Shown here: positions 35,783 to 45,141 of the stretch, piece after piece
How positions within the stretch are numbered: the first letter of the stretch is position 1
Layout: the number at the start of each line of letters is the position of its first letter
From: Bacillus sp. FJAT-22090
GTDB lineage: Bacteria > Bacillota > Bacilli > Bacillales_A > Planococcaceae
Assembly (NCBI RefSeq): GCF_007676755.1
Contig: NZ_VEBK01000002.1
Coordinates: 248,001-312,000 of the forward strand
Length of the DNA stretch: 64,000 nucleotides
Direction: 5' to 3'
Made by a program: the position numbers and the translations under genes
Notes under the pieces: model-generated
Told to the model about the DNA's origin: nothing
Seen by the model: the letters and a program-made list of their open reading frames with translations, nothing else
Database searches by the model: none

Positions 35783-36373
35783 TTATTTTCCATCTTCGAT
35801 TAAAGCTTCCACATCCATAACGATTTCTTCTTTTGGAACATCTTCTTTACCATTATAATTTTTAACTACTTTTCCTTCTTGATTTACTAAAAAGAAAGAA
35901 ACCCCATGCATTACTTCATTTGTATTAGGATCTTTTATAGCTGCTGTTTTGAAAGAATCTGCTGCAAATTTCTTGATTTCTTCTTGTTTATAACCTGTTA
36001 GCAGCTCCCATTTACTCTCATCTGGTACCTCATAGTTTGCTAAATATTCTTTGAGGACATCAGGCGTATCAGTATCTGGATCTATAGAAAATGAAATAAT
36101 TTTATAATCTTCTATCCCTTTTTCTTTAAGCGCCTTTTGGACATCGCTCATATTAAACGTCATTAAAGGACACTCTGTAGTACAATTCGTATAAATAAAG
36201 TCTGCTAGCCAAACAGTTCCCTTTAAGTCTTCTAAAGAAACAGCTTCTCCACGTTGGTTTTCATAGGTGAAGTCATCTACATCCCAGTTGGTCTGGGCTT
36301 CGAATTTCCCACTACTTCCACATCCCGCAAGAACGAGCAATGATATGGAGAGAATAGCAAATAATTTTTTCAT
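35783..36373 (-). CDS. SCO1/SenC-family copper chaperone lipoprotein
   Basis: This 196-aa protein has a lipobox (LLVLAGCGSSG). Copper ligands are the two cysteines of TNCTTECPLM and His in VMHGVSFFL, in a thioredoxin-like fold. Sco proteins deliver copper to the CuA site of cytochrome c oxidase on the outer face of the membrane. This is the B. subtilis YpmQ/BsSco equivalent. Confidence 0.9.
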   Translation of the reverse strand: MKKLFAILSISLLVLAGCGSSGKFEAQTNWDVDDFTYENQRGEAVSLEDLKGTVWLADFIYTNCTTECPLMTFNMSDVQKALKEKGIEDYKIISFSIDPDTDTPDVLKEYLANYEVPDESKWELLTGYKQEEIKKFAADSFKTAAIKDPNTNEVMHGVSFFLVNQEGKVVKNYNGKEDVPKEEIVMDVEALIEDGK

Positions 36374-36477
36374 TTATGAGACCTCTCTTTTCTATTGATA
36401 GCTTAATCTTAACGAAACAACTAGCTTCGTTCAACTACATTGTCTCTTTTTAATCCAACAGTTTTGTGAAAAGAGAG

Positions 36478-36600
36478 TTATTTTAAGGATAACAGTGCAT
36501 TTTTAATTTCTTCTAGTTTGCTTTCCACACGGTGCATCAAATAAAATGATACGAATATCGGAAAGCCCACATCCTGAATAATAGTAAGCCACTGTTCCAT
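36478..36600 (-). CDS. YvrJ-family small protein, 40 aa
   Basis: MEQWLTIIQDVGFPIFVSFYLMHRVESKLEEI... is typical of YvrJ: a single membrane helix then a short amphipathic tail. AAAAGGAG lies upstream. It forms a cluster with the DUF2922 and DUF1659 genes. Confidence 0.8.
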   Translation of the reverse strand: MEQWLTIIQDVGFPIFVSFYLMHRVESKLEEIKNALLSLK

Positions 36601-36613
36601 CTAAATCATCTCC

Positions 36614-36653
36614 TTTTAAAAAAAGACCCTCCACTATACGGAGAGTCTTTAAA
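36614..36653 (-). terminator. Terminator after the DUF1659/DUF2922 pair
   Basis: AGACCCTCCACTATACGGAG-type hairpin: GACTCTCCG-tatag-TGGAGGGTC on the minus strand, followed by TTTTTTT. Confidence 0.65.
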
Positions 36654-36656
36654 GTG

Positions 36657-36869
36657 TTAAATAATTGTTGTTACATTGCGTTCCATTACTTTTGCGCTTT
36701 TTACAACAGTGAGTGGAATTGCGTCTACATGGAAGACATTACTATTAATAATGGCTTGCATGCCTGTTTCCACTTCTTGCGGAGTTAACGATTCCTTCGG
36801 GTCATCAACTGTAAGCATGAAGTTCTTTCCATTTGCTGCTTCAAATTGCAACTGCAATACTTTTGACAT
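36657..36869 (-). CDS. DUF2922 family protein, 70 aa
   Basis: The sequence LQLQFEAANGKNFMLTVDDPKESLTPQEVETGMQAIINSNVF is diagnostic of DUF2922. It is paired with a DUF1659 gene as in many Bacillales. Function unknown. Confidence 0.85.
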   Translation of the reverse strand: MSKVLQLQFEAANGKNFMLTVDDPKESLTPQEVETGMQAIINSNVFHVDAIPLTVVKSAKVMERNVTTII

Positions 36870-36887
36870 AACTTTTCCTCCTTCTCA

Positions 36888-37103
36888 TTAGTTTAGGCTC
36901 ATTGTTTCAATTTTTTCTGCACCGATAAAAGGACTGTTAGAAAAAATAGATAATGCAGATGCCACTGTTTCAAGCTGATCTGCGGTTGCTGCAGCACGGA
37001 TATTACGATAGGATTTTGATTTTAACTTTATCTTTCCGTCCTCTGTCAATCCTGCTTCATAAATCAATTTTAGTACCGCTTGTTTATGGTCTAGAGTTGC
37101 CAT
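36888..37103 (-). CDS. DUF1659 family protein, 71 aa
   Basis: The sequence ATLDHKQAVLKLIYEAGLTEDGKIKLKSKSYRNIRAAATADQL fits DUF1659. ATG 37103 is chosen because AAAGGTGGTG lies just upstream; a GTG at 37115 sits inside that site. It is co-transcribed with the DUF2922 gene. Confidence 0.85.
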   Translation of the reverse strand: MATLDHKQAVLKLIYEAGLTEDGKIKLKSKSYRNIRAAATADQLETVASALSIFSNSPFIGAEKIETMSLN

Positions 37104-37219
37104 GTGTATCACCACCTTTCAACTAGTAGATAGAATTTTTTTAATAGAAAGGATACATTCCTAGTGAAATATTTTTCGGAACATCTTATACTAGGAATAA
37201 GAAGATTGAGGTGAATAGA

Positions 37220-37675
37220 TTGTTAAGTGGTTGGTTTCTATGGTTTATCCTATTTTGGGTAGTGGTATTGGTAACATTAATGGGAATTGGCGGATTTTTT
37301 ATGTTCCGAAAGTTTCTAAAAGCATTACCAAAAGATGATGGGAAGTCTGTGTTAGATTGGGAAGAATATTATGTCAACAATACGATACATTTATGGAACG
37401 ACGACCAAAAAGGTCTTTTAAATGAATTAGTCAGTCCGGTACCTGAGCTGTTTCGTCCAGTTGCAAAACAAAAAATTGCTGGCAAGATTGGTCAATTGGC
37501 TTTAGAAGAAAAAGCGACAGCTATAACACGGGAGCTATTAATTCGAGGTTATATCATTGCTACACCAAAGCGAGACCATAAGTTTTTGCGAAAAAAACTA
37601 GCGGAGCTAAACATTGATGTTTCTCCCTATGAACAGTTTTTCGAGCTTTCCGCAGACATCCCCAAGACAAAATGA
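37220..37675 (+). CDS. DUF2621 (YneK-like) membrane protein, 151 aa
   Basis: An N-terminal membrane helix (WFLWFILFWVVVLVTLMGIGGFF) precedes a conserved soluble part (VNNTIHLWNDDQKGLLNELVSPVPELFRPVAKQKIAGKIG) typical of YneK. Start TTG 37220 follows TGAGGTGA. It converges on ccdC, as B. subtilis places yneK next to the ccd genes. Confidence 0.8.
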   Translation: MLSGWFLWFILFWVVVLVTLMGIGGFFMFRKFLKALPKDDGKSVLDWEEYYVNNTIHLWNDDQKGLLNELVSPVPELFRPVAKQKIAGKIGQLALEEKATAITRELLIRGYIIATPKRDHKFLRKKLAELNIDVSPYEQFFELSADIPKTK

Positions 37676-37719
37676 AAAAGCGAGTATCCTAATTAAAAGG
37701 ATGCTCGCTTTTTCATTTT
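37669..37719. terminator. 22-bp-stem bidirectional terminator, yneK / ccdC
   Basis: The arms 37669-37690 and 37698-37719 pair over 22 bp with one mismatch, with A/T tracts at both ends. Confidence 0.85.
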
Positions 37720-37730
37720 GTCTATTACTA

Positions 37731-38234
37731 TTATGCTTCTTTTTGTATTTTCTTAAATTGTAAATACATTGCAATTCTCCAAGGAACAATCATTCCAAAT
37801 GCCAAAATCCAAAACATTCCACTAAGTGCCCCAACATCAACGGTTGAGCTAAGTACTAGCTTGCCAATGATACGGACGATTAATAATCCAAACAAAATAA
37901 AAATGAACGCTTTCGATTGTTTCAGATAAATGTCCCCATCTCTTCGTTCAAATTTGGATGTCCAAATAAGTACGGTCGAGAACAAAATACCAACAACTAA
38001 AGCTTCTAAAATTTCCATCCCAGTTACTCGGAAAAACGGAAATACGAACATTAAAGCCCCAGTAGACATAAATAACGGAGGTAATAATATTTTTTTTACA
38101 TTAGCTGGACGTTTGGCTGATTTGGCACGAATGGTCGTTACTAAAATCCCCATTCCAATTGCAAATACTGTAGAAACAATGATCATCACATTGGGTGAAA
38201 TTTTTTCAAACATTGTATACACCATATCCTTCAC
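37731..38234 (-). CDS. ccdC: CcdC-family membrane protein
   Basis: This 167-aa protein has five membrane helices and the conserved FERRDGDIYLKQSKAFIF segment. It is the last gene of the ccdA-ccdB-ccdC operon. In B. subtilis its exact role is unclear, unlike CcdA. Confidence 0.85.
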   Translation of the reverse strand: MKDMVYTMFEKISPNVMIIVSTVFAIGMGILVTTIRAKSAKRPANVKKILLPPLFMSTGALMFVFPFFRVTGMEILEALVVGILFSTVLIWTSKFERRDGDIYLKQSKAFIFILFGLLIVRIIGKLVLSSTVDVGALSGMFWILAFGMIVPWRIAMYLQFKKIQKEA

Positions 38235-38249
38235 TTCATATACATCTTA

Positions 38250-38621
38250 TTACGATTCGGCCGTCACATTATGCAATACTTGTACAATTTGATCGGGGTT
38301 AAATGGCTTTGTAATAAAGTCTTTCGCCCCGGATTCCAGTGCGTCTACTATTAGCTTTTGTTGGCCGAGGGCAGTAACCATGACTATTTTTGCATGAGGA
38401 TATTCAGCCATGATTGCTTTTACAGCATCAATACCTGTCATGCCAGGCATTGTAATATCCATAGTCACTACATCCGGTAATAATTTTTTATACATATCAA
38501 TTGCCTCTAGACCATTAGATGCTTCACCAATTACTTCAAATTGATGTTCTTCCAGCATTCGCTTTATCGTCGTTCGCATGAAGATTGCATCATCCACTAC
38601 TAATACTGTTGCCATTCTCAT
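38250..38621 (-). CDS. ccdB: CheY-like single-domain response regulator (CcdB/YneI)
   Basis: The complete receiver domain has VVDDAIF, phospho-acceptor Asp in VVTMDITMPGMTG, Thr/Ala in VTALG and Lys in DFITKPF. There is no output domain. It lies between ccdA and ccdC as in B. subtilis. Confidence 0.88.
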   Translation of the reverse strand: MRMATVLVVDDAIFMRTTIKRMLEEHQFEVIGEASNGLEAIDMYKKLLPDVVTMDITMPGMTGIDAVKAIMAEYPHAKIVMVTALGQQKLIVDALESGAKDFITKPFNPDQIVQVLHNVTAES

Positions 38622-38633
38622 GCCTCCCTCACA

Positions 38634-39344
38634 TTAAAATCCAAGAAAATCTCCAAAAAGTGGACTAAAAATACGAATAATATAAGTTAAACCATCAAAA
38701 AATAATAATAATCCTAATGCAATCATTATATATCCGCCAATTTTCATGATCAATTGACTATTTGATCGGATCCAATTAAGTCTTGTAACAAAGAAAGATA
38801 ATACGAAAAATGGAATAGCAAATCCAAATACGTACGCTAACATGTATAATACCCCTGAACCTGGGTTCGATCCAGCCATGATAAATACTGCAGCAAGTAT
38901 AGGACCCGTGCAAGGCTGCCACCCAGCCGCAAAAGCTAATCCTATTAACATTGTCCCTAAATAACCCGATGGACGATTTTTAAATTGTAATCTTTTTTCT
39001 TTCATTAAAAACTCTGGCTTGAAAATTCCTACAACTATCAAACCAAAAACGATAATAAATATTGCACCAATTTGGCGTATTAGTTGATCATATTGAACGA
39101 AGAATGTTCCGATGAATGTTGATGTAAAGCCTAATGCAACAAATATGATGGAAAATCCTAATAAGAAGAATAAGGTGTGTAGCATCCCTCTTCTTTGCAT
39201 CAATTTTTTATCTGTTTTGATTTCTTCTAGTGACATTCCAGTAATATAAGATAAAAATGCAGGATATAAAGGCAATGTACAAGGCGAAATAAAGCTTAAA
39301 AAGCCTGCTCCAAATGCTAATAATAGATTAAGATCGGTACCCAC
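38634..39344 (-). CDS. ccdA: Cytochrome c biogenesis thiol transporter CcdA
   Basis: This 236-aa protein has six membrane helices with the redox cysteines in [16 protein letters not shown] and [13 protein letters not shown]. It transfers reducing equivalents outward for haem attachment and spore maturation in Bacillus. It is the first gene of the ccd operon. Confidence 0.92.
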   Translation of the reverse strand: MGTDLNLLLAFGAGFLSFISPCTLPLYPAFLSYITGMSLEEIKTDKKLMQRRGMLHTLFFLLGFSIIFVALGFTSTFIGTFFVQYDQLIRQIGAIFIIVFGLIVVGIFKPEFLMKEKRLQFKNRPSGYLGTMLIGLAFAAGWQPCTGPILAAVFIMAGSNPGSGVLYMLAYVFGFAIPFFVLSFFVTRLNWIRSNSQLIMKIGGYIMIALGLLLFFDGLTYIIRIFSPLFGDFLGF

Positions 39345-39434
39345 GGCTGTCTTCCTTTCCGAATTACTGTCCCTATCGTACCAAATTTATCGCACTTTGA
39401 CTCTACAATTGCTTGTGACAGCTTTTTGACTATT

Positions 39435-41219
39435 TTAAGCGATATCCCCTACGACACCATTCTGAAGTAAATACATTTTATGGTATAGACCTTTTTCATT
39501 TAATAGCTGTTGATGAGTTCCACGTTCTACTATTTCTCCATGATGCAATACGAGTATTAGTTCTGCATCTTGAATAGTACTCAAACGATGAGCTATTGCG
39601 ATAGTTGTACGACCTGCCCTCATTTTTTCTAAACTACTCTGAATCGCTACCTCTGTCTCTGTATCGATATTAGCAGTTGCTTCATCTAATACCAACACTT
39701 TTGGATTTGTTGCAATGGTCCTTGCAAATGCAACAAGCTGTCTTTGTCCACTCGAGAATGTAGAACCTCTTTCTGTTACTTTTTGGTTGTATCCGTTCGG
39801 CAATTTTTCGATGAAGTTATTCGCTTGAACAAATTCCGCTGCTGCTCTTACTTCCTCATCACTCATCTCTTTGGCGTGTAAACGGATGTTATTTTCGATA
39901 TCTCCGTAGAATAAGAAGGGATCCTGTAGGACAAGACCAACTTTTTCCCGAATTTCTTCTACTTTGAAATCTTTTACCGAATAGCCATCGATTTTAATAT
40001 CACCTTGTTCAAACTCATAAAAACGCATGAGTAGGTTTATTATAGAACTTTTTCCGCTTCCCGTATGTCCTACTAAAGCAACCGTTTGACCAGGCTCGGC
40101 AGTAAAAGATATGTTTTTTAATACGTCTTTTTTACCATCATAAGAAAATGTGACGTTTTGAAATTCTATTTTTCCTTGTTCAATTTTAGCATTTTCTACA
40201 TTCTTTTGGGAAGGTGCCAAGTCTCTTTCATCCAATAATTTAAACACCCTTGAGGCTGCCACAATCGCTTGCTGGAAGATCGATAAGCGTTGCATTACTT
40301 GATTGATCGGTTCAAAAAATCGATCAATATAAGTGACAAATGCATAAATAACGCCGACTTCTGCAATATTGTCCATAGAGGTGATCCCGAAATAACTCAG
40401 TACAATAATAATTGCCAAAGCGTACACTAAGTCGATTGCTGGGCGAAGCAGTAAACTGTCCAGCTTTATATTACGCTTCCCTGCATTCCAATGCTTATCG
40501 TTTATTTCATTAAACTCATCTTGTAATCTATCTTCCTGACGGAATGCTTGAATCATTGTCATACCTTGCAATGATTCCGCAAGTTTGGCATTTAGCTGAC
40601 TAAGTCTCTCACGCAAATCTTGGTACACAACTGAACTATGTTTCCTGTATGTTGTAATGATTAAAAATAGAATTGGTAACAATAAAATGGTTATAAGCGC
40701 CAATTTTACATTCATAATAAACATAGCAATATATACACCGATTACTAAAAATCCACTTTGTACAAATCCTACTAATACACTTACGAACATATCTTTTATA
40801 GCTTCTGTGTCATTTGTTACACGCGAGACGATGCTTCCTGCAGGTACTTTGTCAAAATATCGCATGCCAAGCTTATGCACTTTTGTAAAAACATCAATAC
40901 GCATTTGTTGAATAATTTTTAACGCGAGTTCTTGGAACTTCATCAATTGAAAATAACTAACTATAATATTTCCTATTTGGATAATGATATAGCCTACTGC
41001 AAGACCTACAATCGGACCTGTCGGAAAACTTCTTGGGGTTAAATAATCATCCATAAATGTTTTGATCAAATAAGGTCCAAGTATATCTCCTAATACCGTC
41101 AAAATGAGTAAAAATAATGCAAGGGCGATTACTTTCGTATGTGGTTTTAGATACGTAAGTAATCGTTTAAAAACCTGCCATTGGTCTTTCCCAGTTAACT
41201 GAGGTTGTTTGTCATCCAT
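39435..41219 (-). CDS. bmrD: ABC exporter half-transporter with consensus Walker B (BmrD/YheH-like)
   Basis: Of its 594 residues, an N-terminal six-helix membrane domain is followed by an ATPase: Walker A VGHTGSGKSS, signature FSSGQRQLVAFA, Walker B VLVLDEATANID with a normal catalytic Glu, and H-loop IAHRLST. Its ATG overlaps the stop of the partner gene (TAATG). Together they form a heterodimeric multidrug-type exporter. Assignment to BmrD rests on gene order and the SSGQ signature. Confidence 0.82.
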   Translation of the reverse strand: MDDKQPQLTGKDQWQVFKRLLTYLKPHTKVIALALFLLILTVLGDILGPYLIKTFMDDYLTPRSFPTGPIVGLAVGYIIIQIGNIIVSYFQLMKFQELALKIIQQMRIDVFTKVHKLGMRYFDKVPAGSIVSRVTNDTEAIKDMFVSVLVGFVQSGFLVIGVYIAMFIMNVKLALITILLLPILFLIITTYRKHSSVVYQDLRERLSQLNAKLAESLQGMTMIQAFRQEDRLQDEFNEINDKHWNAGKRNIKLDSLLLRPAIDLVYALAIIIVLSYFGITSMDNIAEVGVIYAFVTYIDRFFEPINQVMQRLSIFQQAIVAASRVFKLLDERDLAPSQKNVENAKIEQGKIEFQNVTFSYDGKKDVLKNISFTAEPGQTVALVGHTGSGKSSIINLLMRFYEFEQGDIKIDGYSVKDFKVEEIREKVGLVLQDPFLFYGDIENNIRLHAKEMSDEEVRAAAEFVQANNFIEKLPNGYNQKVTERGSTFSSGQRQLVAFARTIATNPKVLVLDEATANIDTETEVAIQSSLEKMRAGRTTIAIAHRLSTIQDAELILVLHHGEIVERGTHQQLLNEKGLYHKMYLLQNGVVGDIA

Positions 41220-42973
41220 TATAACTCACCTCCTAGTTCCACTAATGTTTCTAGTTGCTGTAATTGATACATTTCAAAGTATATCCCTTTTAATTCCATC
41301 AATTGTTCATGGGATCCTTTTTCAACTATTGTCCCTTCACTCATAACTATTATTTGATGGGCATGTTGTATGGCGCTTAAACGATGGGAAGTGATAATCG
41401 TCGTTTCGTCCGTGCGATTTGCTTTTAATGCTTCTAAAATGGCTTCTTCTGTACGCGCGTCTACTGCGGACAATGAATCATCTAAGATAAGTAGTTCTGG
41501 TTCCATCATTAGCGCTCGTGCGATAGAAATACGCTGTTTCTGTCCACCTGACAACGACACGCCTCGTTCTCCGACTACTGTGTTATAACCATCTGTGAAT
41601 TGTAAAATATCTTCATGAATATACGCCAGTTTCGCAGCTTCATGTACTTGTTCTAGGGATGCCCCAGCATTTGCAAATGCAATATTCCCAGCGACCGTTG
41701 TGGAAAATAAGAAATGGTCTTGTGGTACATATCCAATCGCTGCTCGCAAGCTCCGCTTTTTGTATTCGTCAATCGAATGATCTCCATATACAATATGTCC
41801 CTCATATCCTTCAAACTCTCTCATAAGGAGTTTTAGTATAGCAGTTTTCCCAGCTCCGGTTTTACCGACAATTCCTAATGTTTCACCTCGTTTTAGTGTG
41901 AAATGAACATCACGTAGTGCAGCCCGATCATCCCCTGGAAATTTAAATTCATCTATATGAAATTGAATATCCCCTTCCGGCGTTTCTTCTAGGGCTCCTA
42001 ATTTATCGTCAATCTCAATCTCTTCATCTAATAAATTCGTAATCCGATCATAGGAAGCGCTACCCCGCTCTACAATATTAAATAACCAACCAAATGCTAA
42101 CATTGGCCAAACAAGTAGCCCTAAATAGGATGTAAAGGCAAATAAATCTCCAATGGACATTTCTCCCGCTAAAATAAAACGAGTTCCAAAAACAATAGAC
42201 AAGAAGAAACACATTCCTACTATTAGTGAGATAGTTGGATCAAACAACGAATCTACTTTAGCGACTCGTATATTTTTGTCTACAACTTCCTGTGATAATT
42301 GCACGAAGTCTTCTGTATCTTCTTTTTCCTGCCCGAACGTTTTAATCACTTTAACCCCAGAAATACTTTCTTGTGCTTTGTCATTTAAATTCGAAAATGC
42401 TTCCTGTGCGTATCGAAAACGTTGGTGGAGTAATTTACCATAGTAACTTGTTGAGATGGCCATAAGTGGAAGTGGGATGAGCGCGATTAATGTCAGCTTC
42501 CAGTTGATCGTAATGGCCATTGCTGCTATCACAAATCCACCTGTTGTCACAGAGTCTACAAGTGTGAGCACTCCAGAACCCGCCGTTTGCTGAACGGCGG
42601 ATAAGTCGTTTGTTGCATGCGCCATTAAATCTCCAACCCGCTTTTTCTGATAAAAAGACGGAGCCATCTTCGTAAAATGGCGAAACAATCTTTCTCTTAG
42701 TTGCCTTGCTAAAAAAATAGACGAACCAAATATCATTATCCGCCAATAATAGCGTAAAATGTACATACCAATTGCTGATCCTGCTAAAATTACAAGCCAT
42801 TTTGTTAAGAATCCACCAGTTAACGTACCGTAACTAATTTCATCAACCACATACCCGATAATTTTAGGTGGAATCAGCTGTAAAAAAGCTACAAACATGA
42901 GCATCAGAATACCCAATAAGTATTGCTTTTTCCTTTCTTTAAAGAACCAACCTAAATCTAAAAATATTCTCAC
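41219..42973 (-). CDS. bmrC: ABC exporter half-transporter with degenerate catalytic site (BmrC/YheI-like)
   Basis: This 584-residue protein opens with LGWFFKERKKQYLLGILML, close to YheI. Its ATPase has Walker A VGKTGAGKTA, canonical signature LSGGQKQRISIARAL and Walker B LLILDDSLSAVD. There Asp replaces the catalytic Glu, the usual asymmetry of heterodimeric exporters. It starts at GTG after GGGGGAT. A palindromic operator candidate lies at 43018. I saw only an 8-codon upstream frame, so BmrB-type attenuation is unproven here. Confidence 0.82.
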   Translation of the reverse strand: MRIFLDLGWFFKERKKQYLLGILMLMFVAFLQLIPPKIIGYVVDEISYGTLTGGFLTKWLVILAGSAIGMYILRYYWRIMIFGSSIFLARQLRERLFRHFTKMAPSFYQKKRVGDLMAHATNDLSAVQQTAGSGVLTLVDSVTTGGFVIAAMAITINWKLTLIALIPLPLMAISTSYYGKLLHQRFRYAQEAFSNLNDKAQESISGVKVIKTFGQEKEDTEDFVQLSQEVVDKNIRVAKVDSLFDPTISLIVGMCFFLSIVFGTRFILAGEMSIGDLFAFTSYLGLLVWPMLAFGWLFNIVERGSASYDRITNLLDEEIEIDDKLGALEETPEGDIQFHIDEFKFPGDDRAALRDVHFTLKRGETLGIVGKTGAGKTAILKLLMREFEGYEGHIVYGDHSIDEYKKRSLRAAIGYVPQDHFLFSTTVAGNIAFANAGASLEQVHEAAKLAYIHEDILQFTDGYNTVVGERGVSLSGGQKQRISIARALMMEPELLILDDSLSAVDARTEEAILEALKANRTDETTIITSHRLSAIQHAHQIIVMSEGTIVEKGSHEQLMELKGIYFEMYQLQQLETLVELGGEL

Positions 42974-43017
42974 TGTTTAATCCCCCATGTTACATATTAA
43001 GACTTAACTATTTTAGC

Positions 43018-43033
43018 AAATGTTCGAACATTT
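43018..43033. promoter_or_regulatory. 16-bp perfect palindrome in the exporter promoter region
   Basis: AAATGTTCGAACATTT lies about 45 bp upstream of the exporter GTG and just upstream of a TAAAAT (-10-like) on the minus strand. It is a likely operator for a dimeric repressor; the regulator is unknown. Confidence 0.5.
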
Positions 43034-43172
43034 CGGAAGATGGAACAGCGAAAATATTTCGAGAAGTGAAATTTATTTATTTACGAAGAGGCGTTTCATT
43101 CTTTAGAATTGATCGCTTTTAGATCCACAAACACAAAAGTGATGTTAGAATCGTTGTAGAATTAGGATGTAT

Positions 43173-43208
43173 TAAAAAGAACGTCTGGTGAGAGAACACC
43201 AAACGTTC
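43173..43208 (-). terminator. Terminator of the histidine phosphatase gene
   Basis: On the minus strand GAACGTTTGGTG pairs with CACCAGACGTTC, followed by TTTTTAAT. Confidence 0.75.
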
Positions 43209-43262
43209 ATGTAATAAAACAGTATCGGTTCAAAGGCGATCAGCAGACATGTTGACAGAAAA

Positions 43263-43802
43263 TTAATGAAGTAAACGTTTAAATTTTAAAGCTTCCTCAT
43301 GTATGTCAGCCATGTAAATGTCGGGATTCGACAGACTCGCCCACTGTTCAAATCCAAACCTTTCATCAAAACTGTTTAACAATAAGGACATAATAGCACC
43401 ATGAGTGACGAGAATGATATTTTCGTCAGGAGAAGTTAAAACTTCTTCTAAAACATTTTTTATTCTAATGAGTGCCTCATTACTAGATTCTCCTCCGACG
43501 AATGTTAAATCTTTATCTTGAAAAGTCATTTTAAGTTTATCGAGCCAATCCGGGTAATCTTCGCTGCTCAATATTCTCTCTGAAAGTCTAGAATCTTTTA
43601 AAATGGGGATTTTTTTGAACTCACTTAATGGCTTAATTGTTTGAACAGCCCTTTCAAAATGACTGCTTATTATTTTATCGATTGTTATATTTTCAAAGTA
43701 ATCTCTTAGTTTGAGTGCCTGTTCATAGCCTTCGACAGTTAAATTGGCGCTTTTTTCCTGCCCTTCTGCTTTACAATGTCTGATAATATATATTTTTTTC
43801 AT
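43263..43802 (-). CDS. Histidine phosphatase family protein, 179 aa
   Basis: The phosphohistidine motif IIRHCKAEG (His8), the second Arg/His elements (SSHFERAVQTIKPL, LVTHGAIMSLLL) and Glu in SERILSSEDYPDW match the phosphoglycerate-mutase-like superfamily. The substrate is not predictable. It is a single-gene transcript with its own terminator. Confidence 0.85.
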   Translation of the reverse strand: MKKIYIIRHCKAEGQEKSANLTVEGYEQALKLRDYFENITIDKIISSHFERAVQTIKPLSEFKKIPILKDSRLSERILSSEDYPDWLDKLKMTFQDKDLTFVGGESSNEALIRIKNVLEEVLTSPDENIILVTHGAIMSLLLNSFDERFGFEQWASLSNPDIYMADIHEEALKFKRLLH

Positions 43803-43910
43803 TTTCCAAACACCTCATTCGATTTTTCATCGTCTTTTTTCTGTACTCTACACCTAGTATACTTAACAGTTCGACAAATTAAATAGATTCCATAGGGTTT
43901 AATGTCCATG

Positions 43911-43954
43911 GAAAAACACACGAAAAAAAAGGTGTTTTTCTTCGTGCGTTTTAT
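43911..43954 (-). terminator. Terminator of citA
   Basis: AAAACACACGAA (43913-43924) pairs with TTCGTGCGTTTT (43941-43952) with one mismatch; the minus-strand side ends in a T-rich tract. Confidence 0.65.
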
Positions 43955-45037
43955 TTAGATACGTGATTTATCTTTAATTTCACCAACATATATAGATTGC
44001 GGACGGAAGATGGTATTATCTTCAAGCTGCTCAATCGAGTGTGCAGTCCAACCGACCATTCTTGCTACGCTAAATGTCGGGGTGAATAATTCTGCTGGCA
44101 TATTGATGGAACGCATGATGGCAGCAGCATAGTATTCAACATTCGTATACAGCTTACGACCTGGTTTGTGTTCGGCAAGTAGATTGATAATTTCTTTTTC
44201 AGCAATTGTTGCTAAGTCTAACCAACTGTCTTTACCTTGAAGGCTCAAACATTTTTCACGCAACAAAACTGACCGAGGATCTTCGGTTTTATATACACGA
44301 TGTCCAAACCCCATTATTCTATCGCCATTGGTGATTTTTTTCTCAACAACACTTCGAATAGTGGAAGGATCTTTAAATTCATTGAGTAAATCAATGACTC
44401 CTGATGGTGCACCGCCGTGTAGTGGTCCTTTCATCGTACCGAGTGCAGAAGTAACCGCTGCTGTTAAATCAGATTCAGTAGATATTGTTACTCTTGCAGC
44501 AAATGTAGAAGCATTTAATCCATGCTCCATTGTCAGCTTTAAATATGTTTCTAACGCTTCCACTTGCGCATCACTTGGTACTTCCCCATTTAGCATCCAT
44601 AAATAGTTGGCAGTGTGAGATAGATATGGATCCGCCTCAATAATAGGAAGATTATGTTGATTTCTATAATGTCTAGCAATAATGATTGGTAAAGCTGTTG
44701 TTAGAATCACAGCTTGTTCTTCTATTTGTTTCTCTTTAAAATCTTTATGAGCATAGGAGGAAATTGCGGTTCGCATAGCATCCATTAACGCTATTTCTTT
44801 TGGTAGCGAGTCAATAACGGATTTTATATAATCTGGTAGTTCTCTGCTTTCATTTAGTGAATTATAGCTGTTTATCTGGTTTCCGGTCCATAGAAAGTTT
44901 GCCAGTTCTTCAAATGATAAGTTAGGTACTAATTTATCTACTTTCACTCCACGATATCTTAGTTCCCCAATGTCTCCTTCAACCGATGCGATACTCGTAT
45001 GAACTGCGACAATATCTTTTAACCCTCTTTGATACAT
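43955..45037 (-). CDS. citA: Citrate synthase (CitA-type), 360 aa
   Basis: It condenses acetyl-CoA and oxaloacetate to citrate. Conserved blocks include GPLHGGAPSGVIDLL and the oxaloacetate-binding IMGFGHRVYKTEDPR. The position of the catalytic Asp in the NVD-Y segment reads NVEYYAA, a Glu. The gene is divergent from citR with a 104-bp AT-rich gap, exactly the B. subtilis citA/citR layout, so it is the minor synthase rather than CitZ. 2-Methylcitrate synthase is the main alternative. Confidence 0.88.
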   Translation of the reverse strand: MYQRGLKDIVAVHTSIASVEGDIGELRYRGVKVDKLVPNLSFEELANFLWTGNQINSYNSLNESRELPDYIKSVIDSLPKEIALMDAMRTAISSYAHKDFKEKQIEEQAVILTTALPIIIARHYRNQHNLPIIEADPYLSHTANYLWMLNGEVPSDAQVEALETYLKLTMEHGLNASTFAARVTISTESDLTAAVTSALGTMKGPLHGGAPSGVIDLLNEFKDPSTIRSVVEKKITNGDRIMGFGHRVYKTEDPRSVLLREKCLSLQGKDSWLDLATIAEKEIINLLAEHKPGRKLYTNVEYYAAAIMRSINMPAELFTPTFSVARMVGWTAHSIEQLEDNTIFRPQSIYVGEIKDKSRI

Positions 45038-45109
45038 ACATTACCATCTCCTTTTTCTTAGTATAGCGAGAGTACTTGATAATGAAAATTAAATATATAT
45101 AATTAAGTT

Positions 45110-45126
45110 AATTAAAAATTTTAATT
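45110..45126. promoter_or_regulatory. Palindrome in the citA-citR gap (candidate CitR site)
   Basis: AATTAAAA-A-TTTTAATT is a perfect 8+1+8 inverted repeat 15 bases before the citR start. LysR-type proteins bind AT-rich dyads of this kind; AT-richness alone could also produce it. Confidence 0.35.
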
Positions 45127-45141
45127 GATAAGGAGCAGATA

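Noticed and set aside
43081-43107. BmrB-like attenuator leader upstream of the exporter
   Set aside because: An 8-codon frame (MKRLFVNK) exists but has only a weak ribosome binding site and no convincing alternative hairpins.
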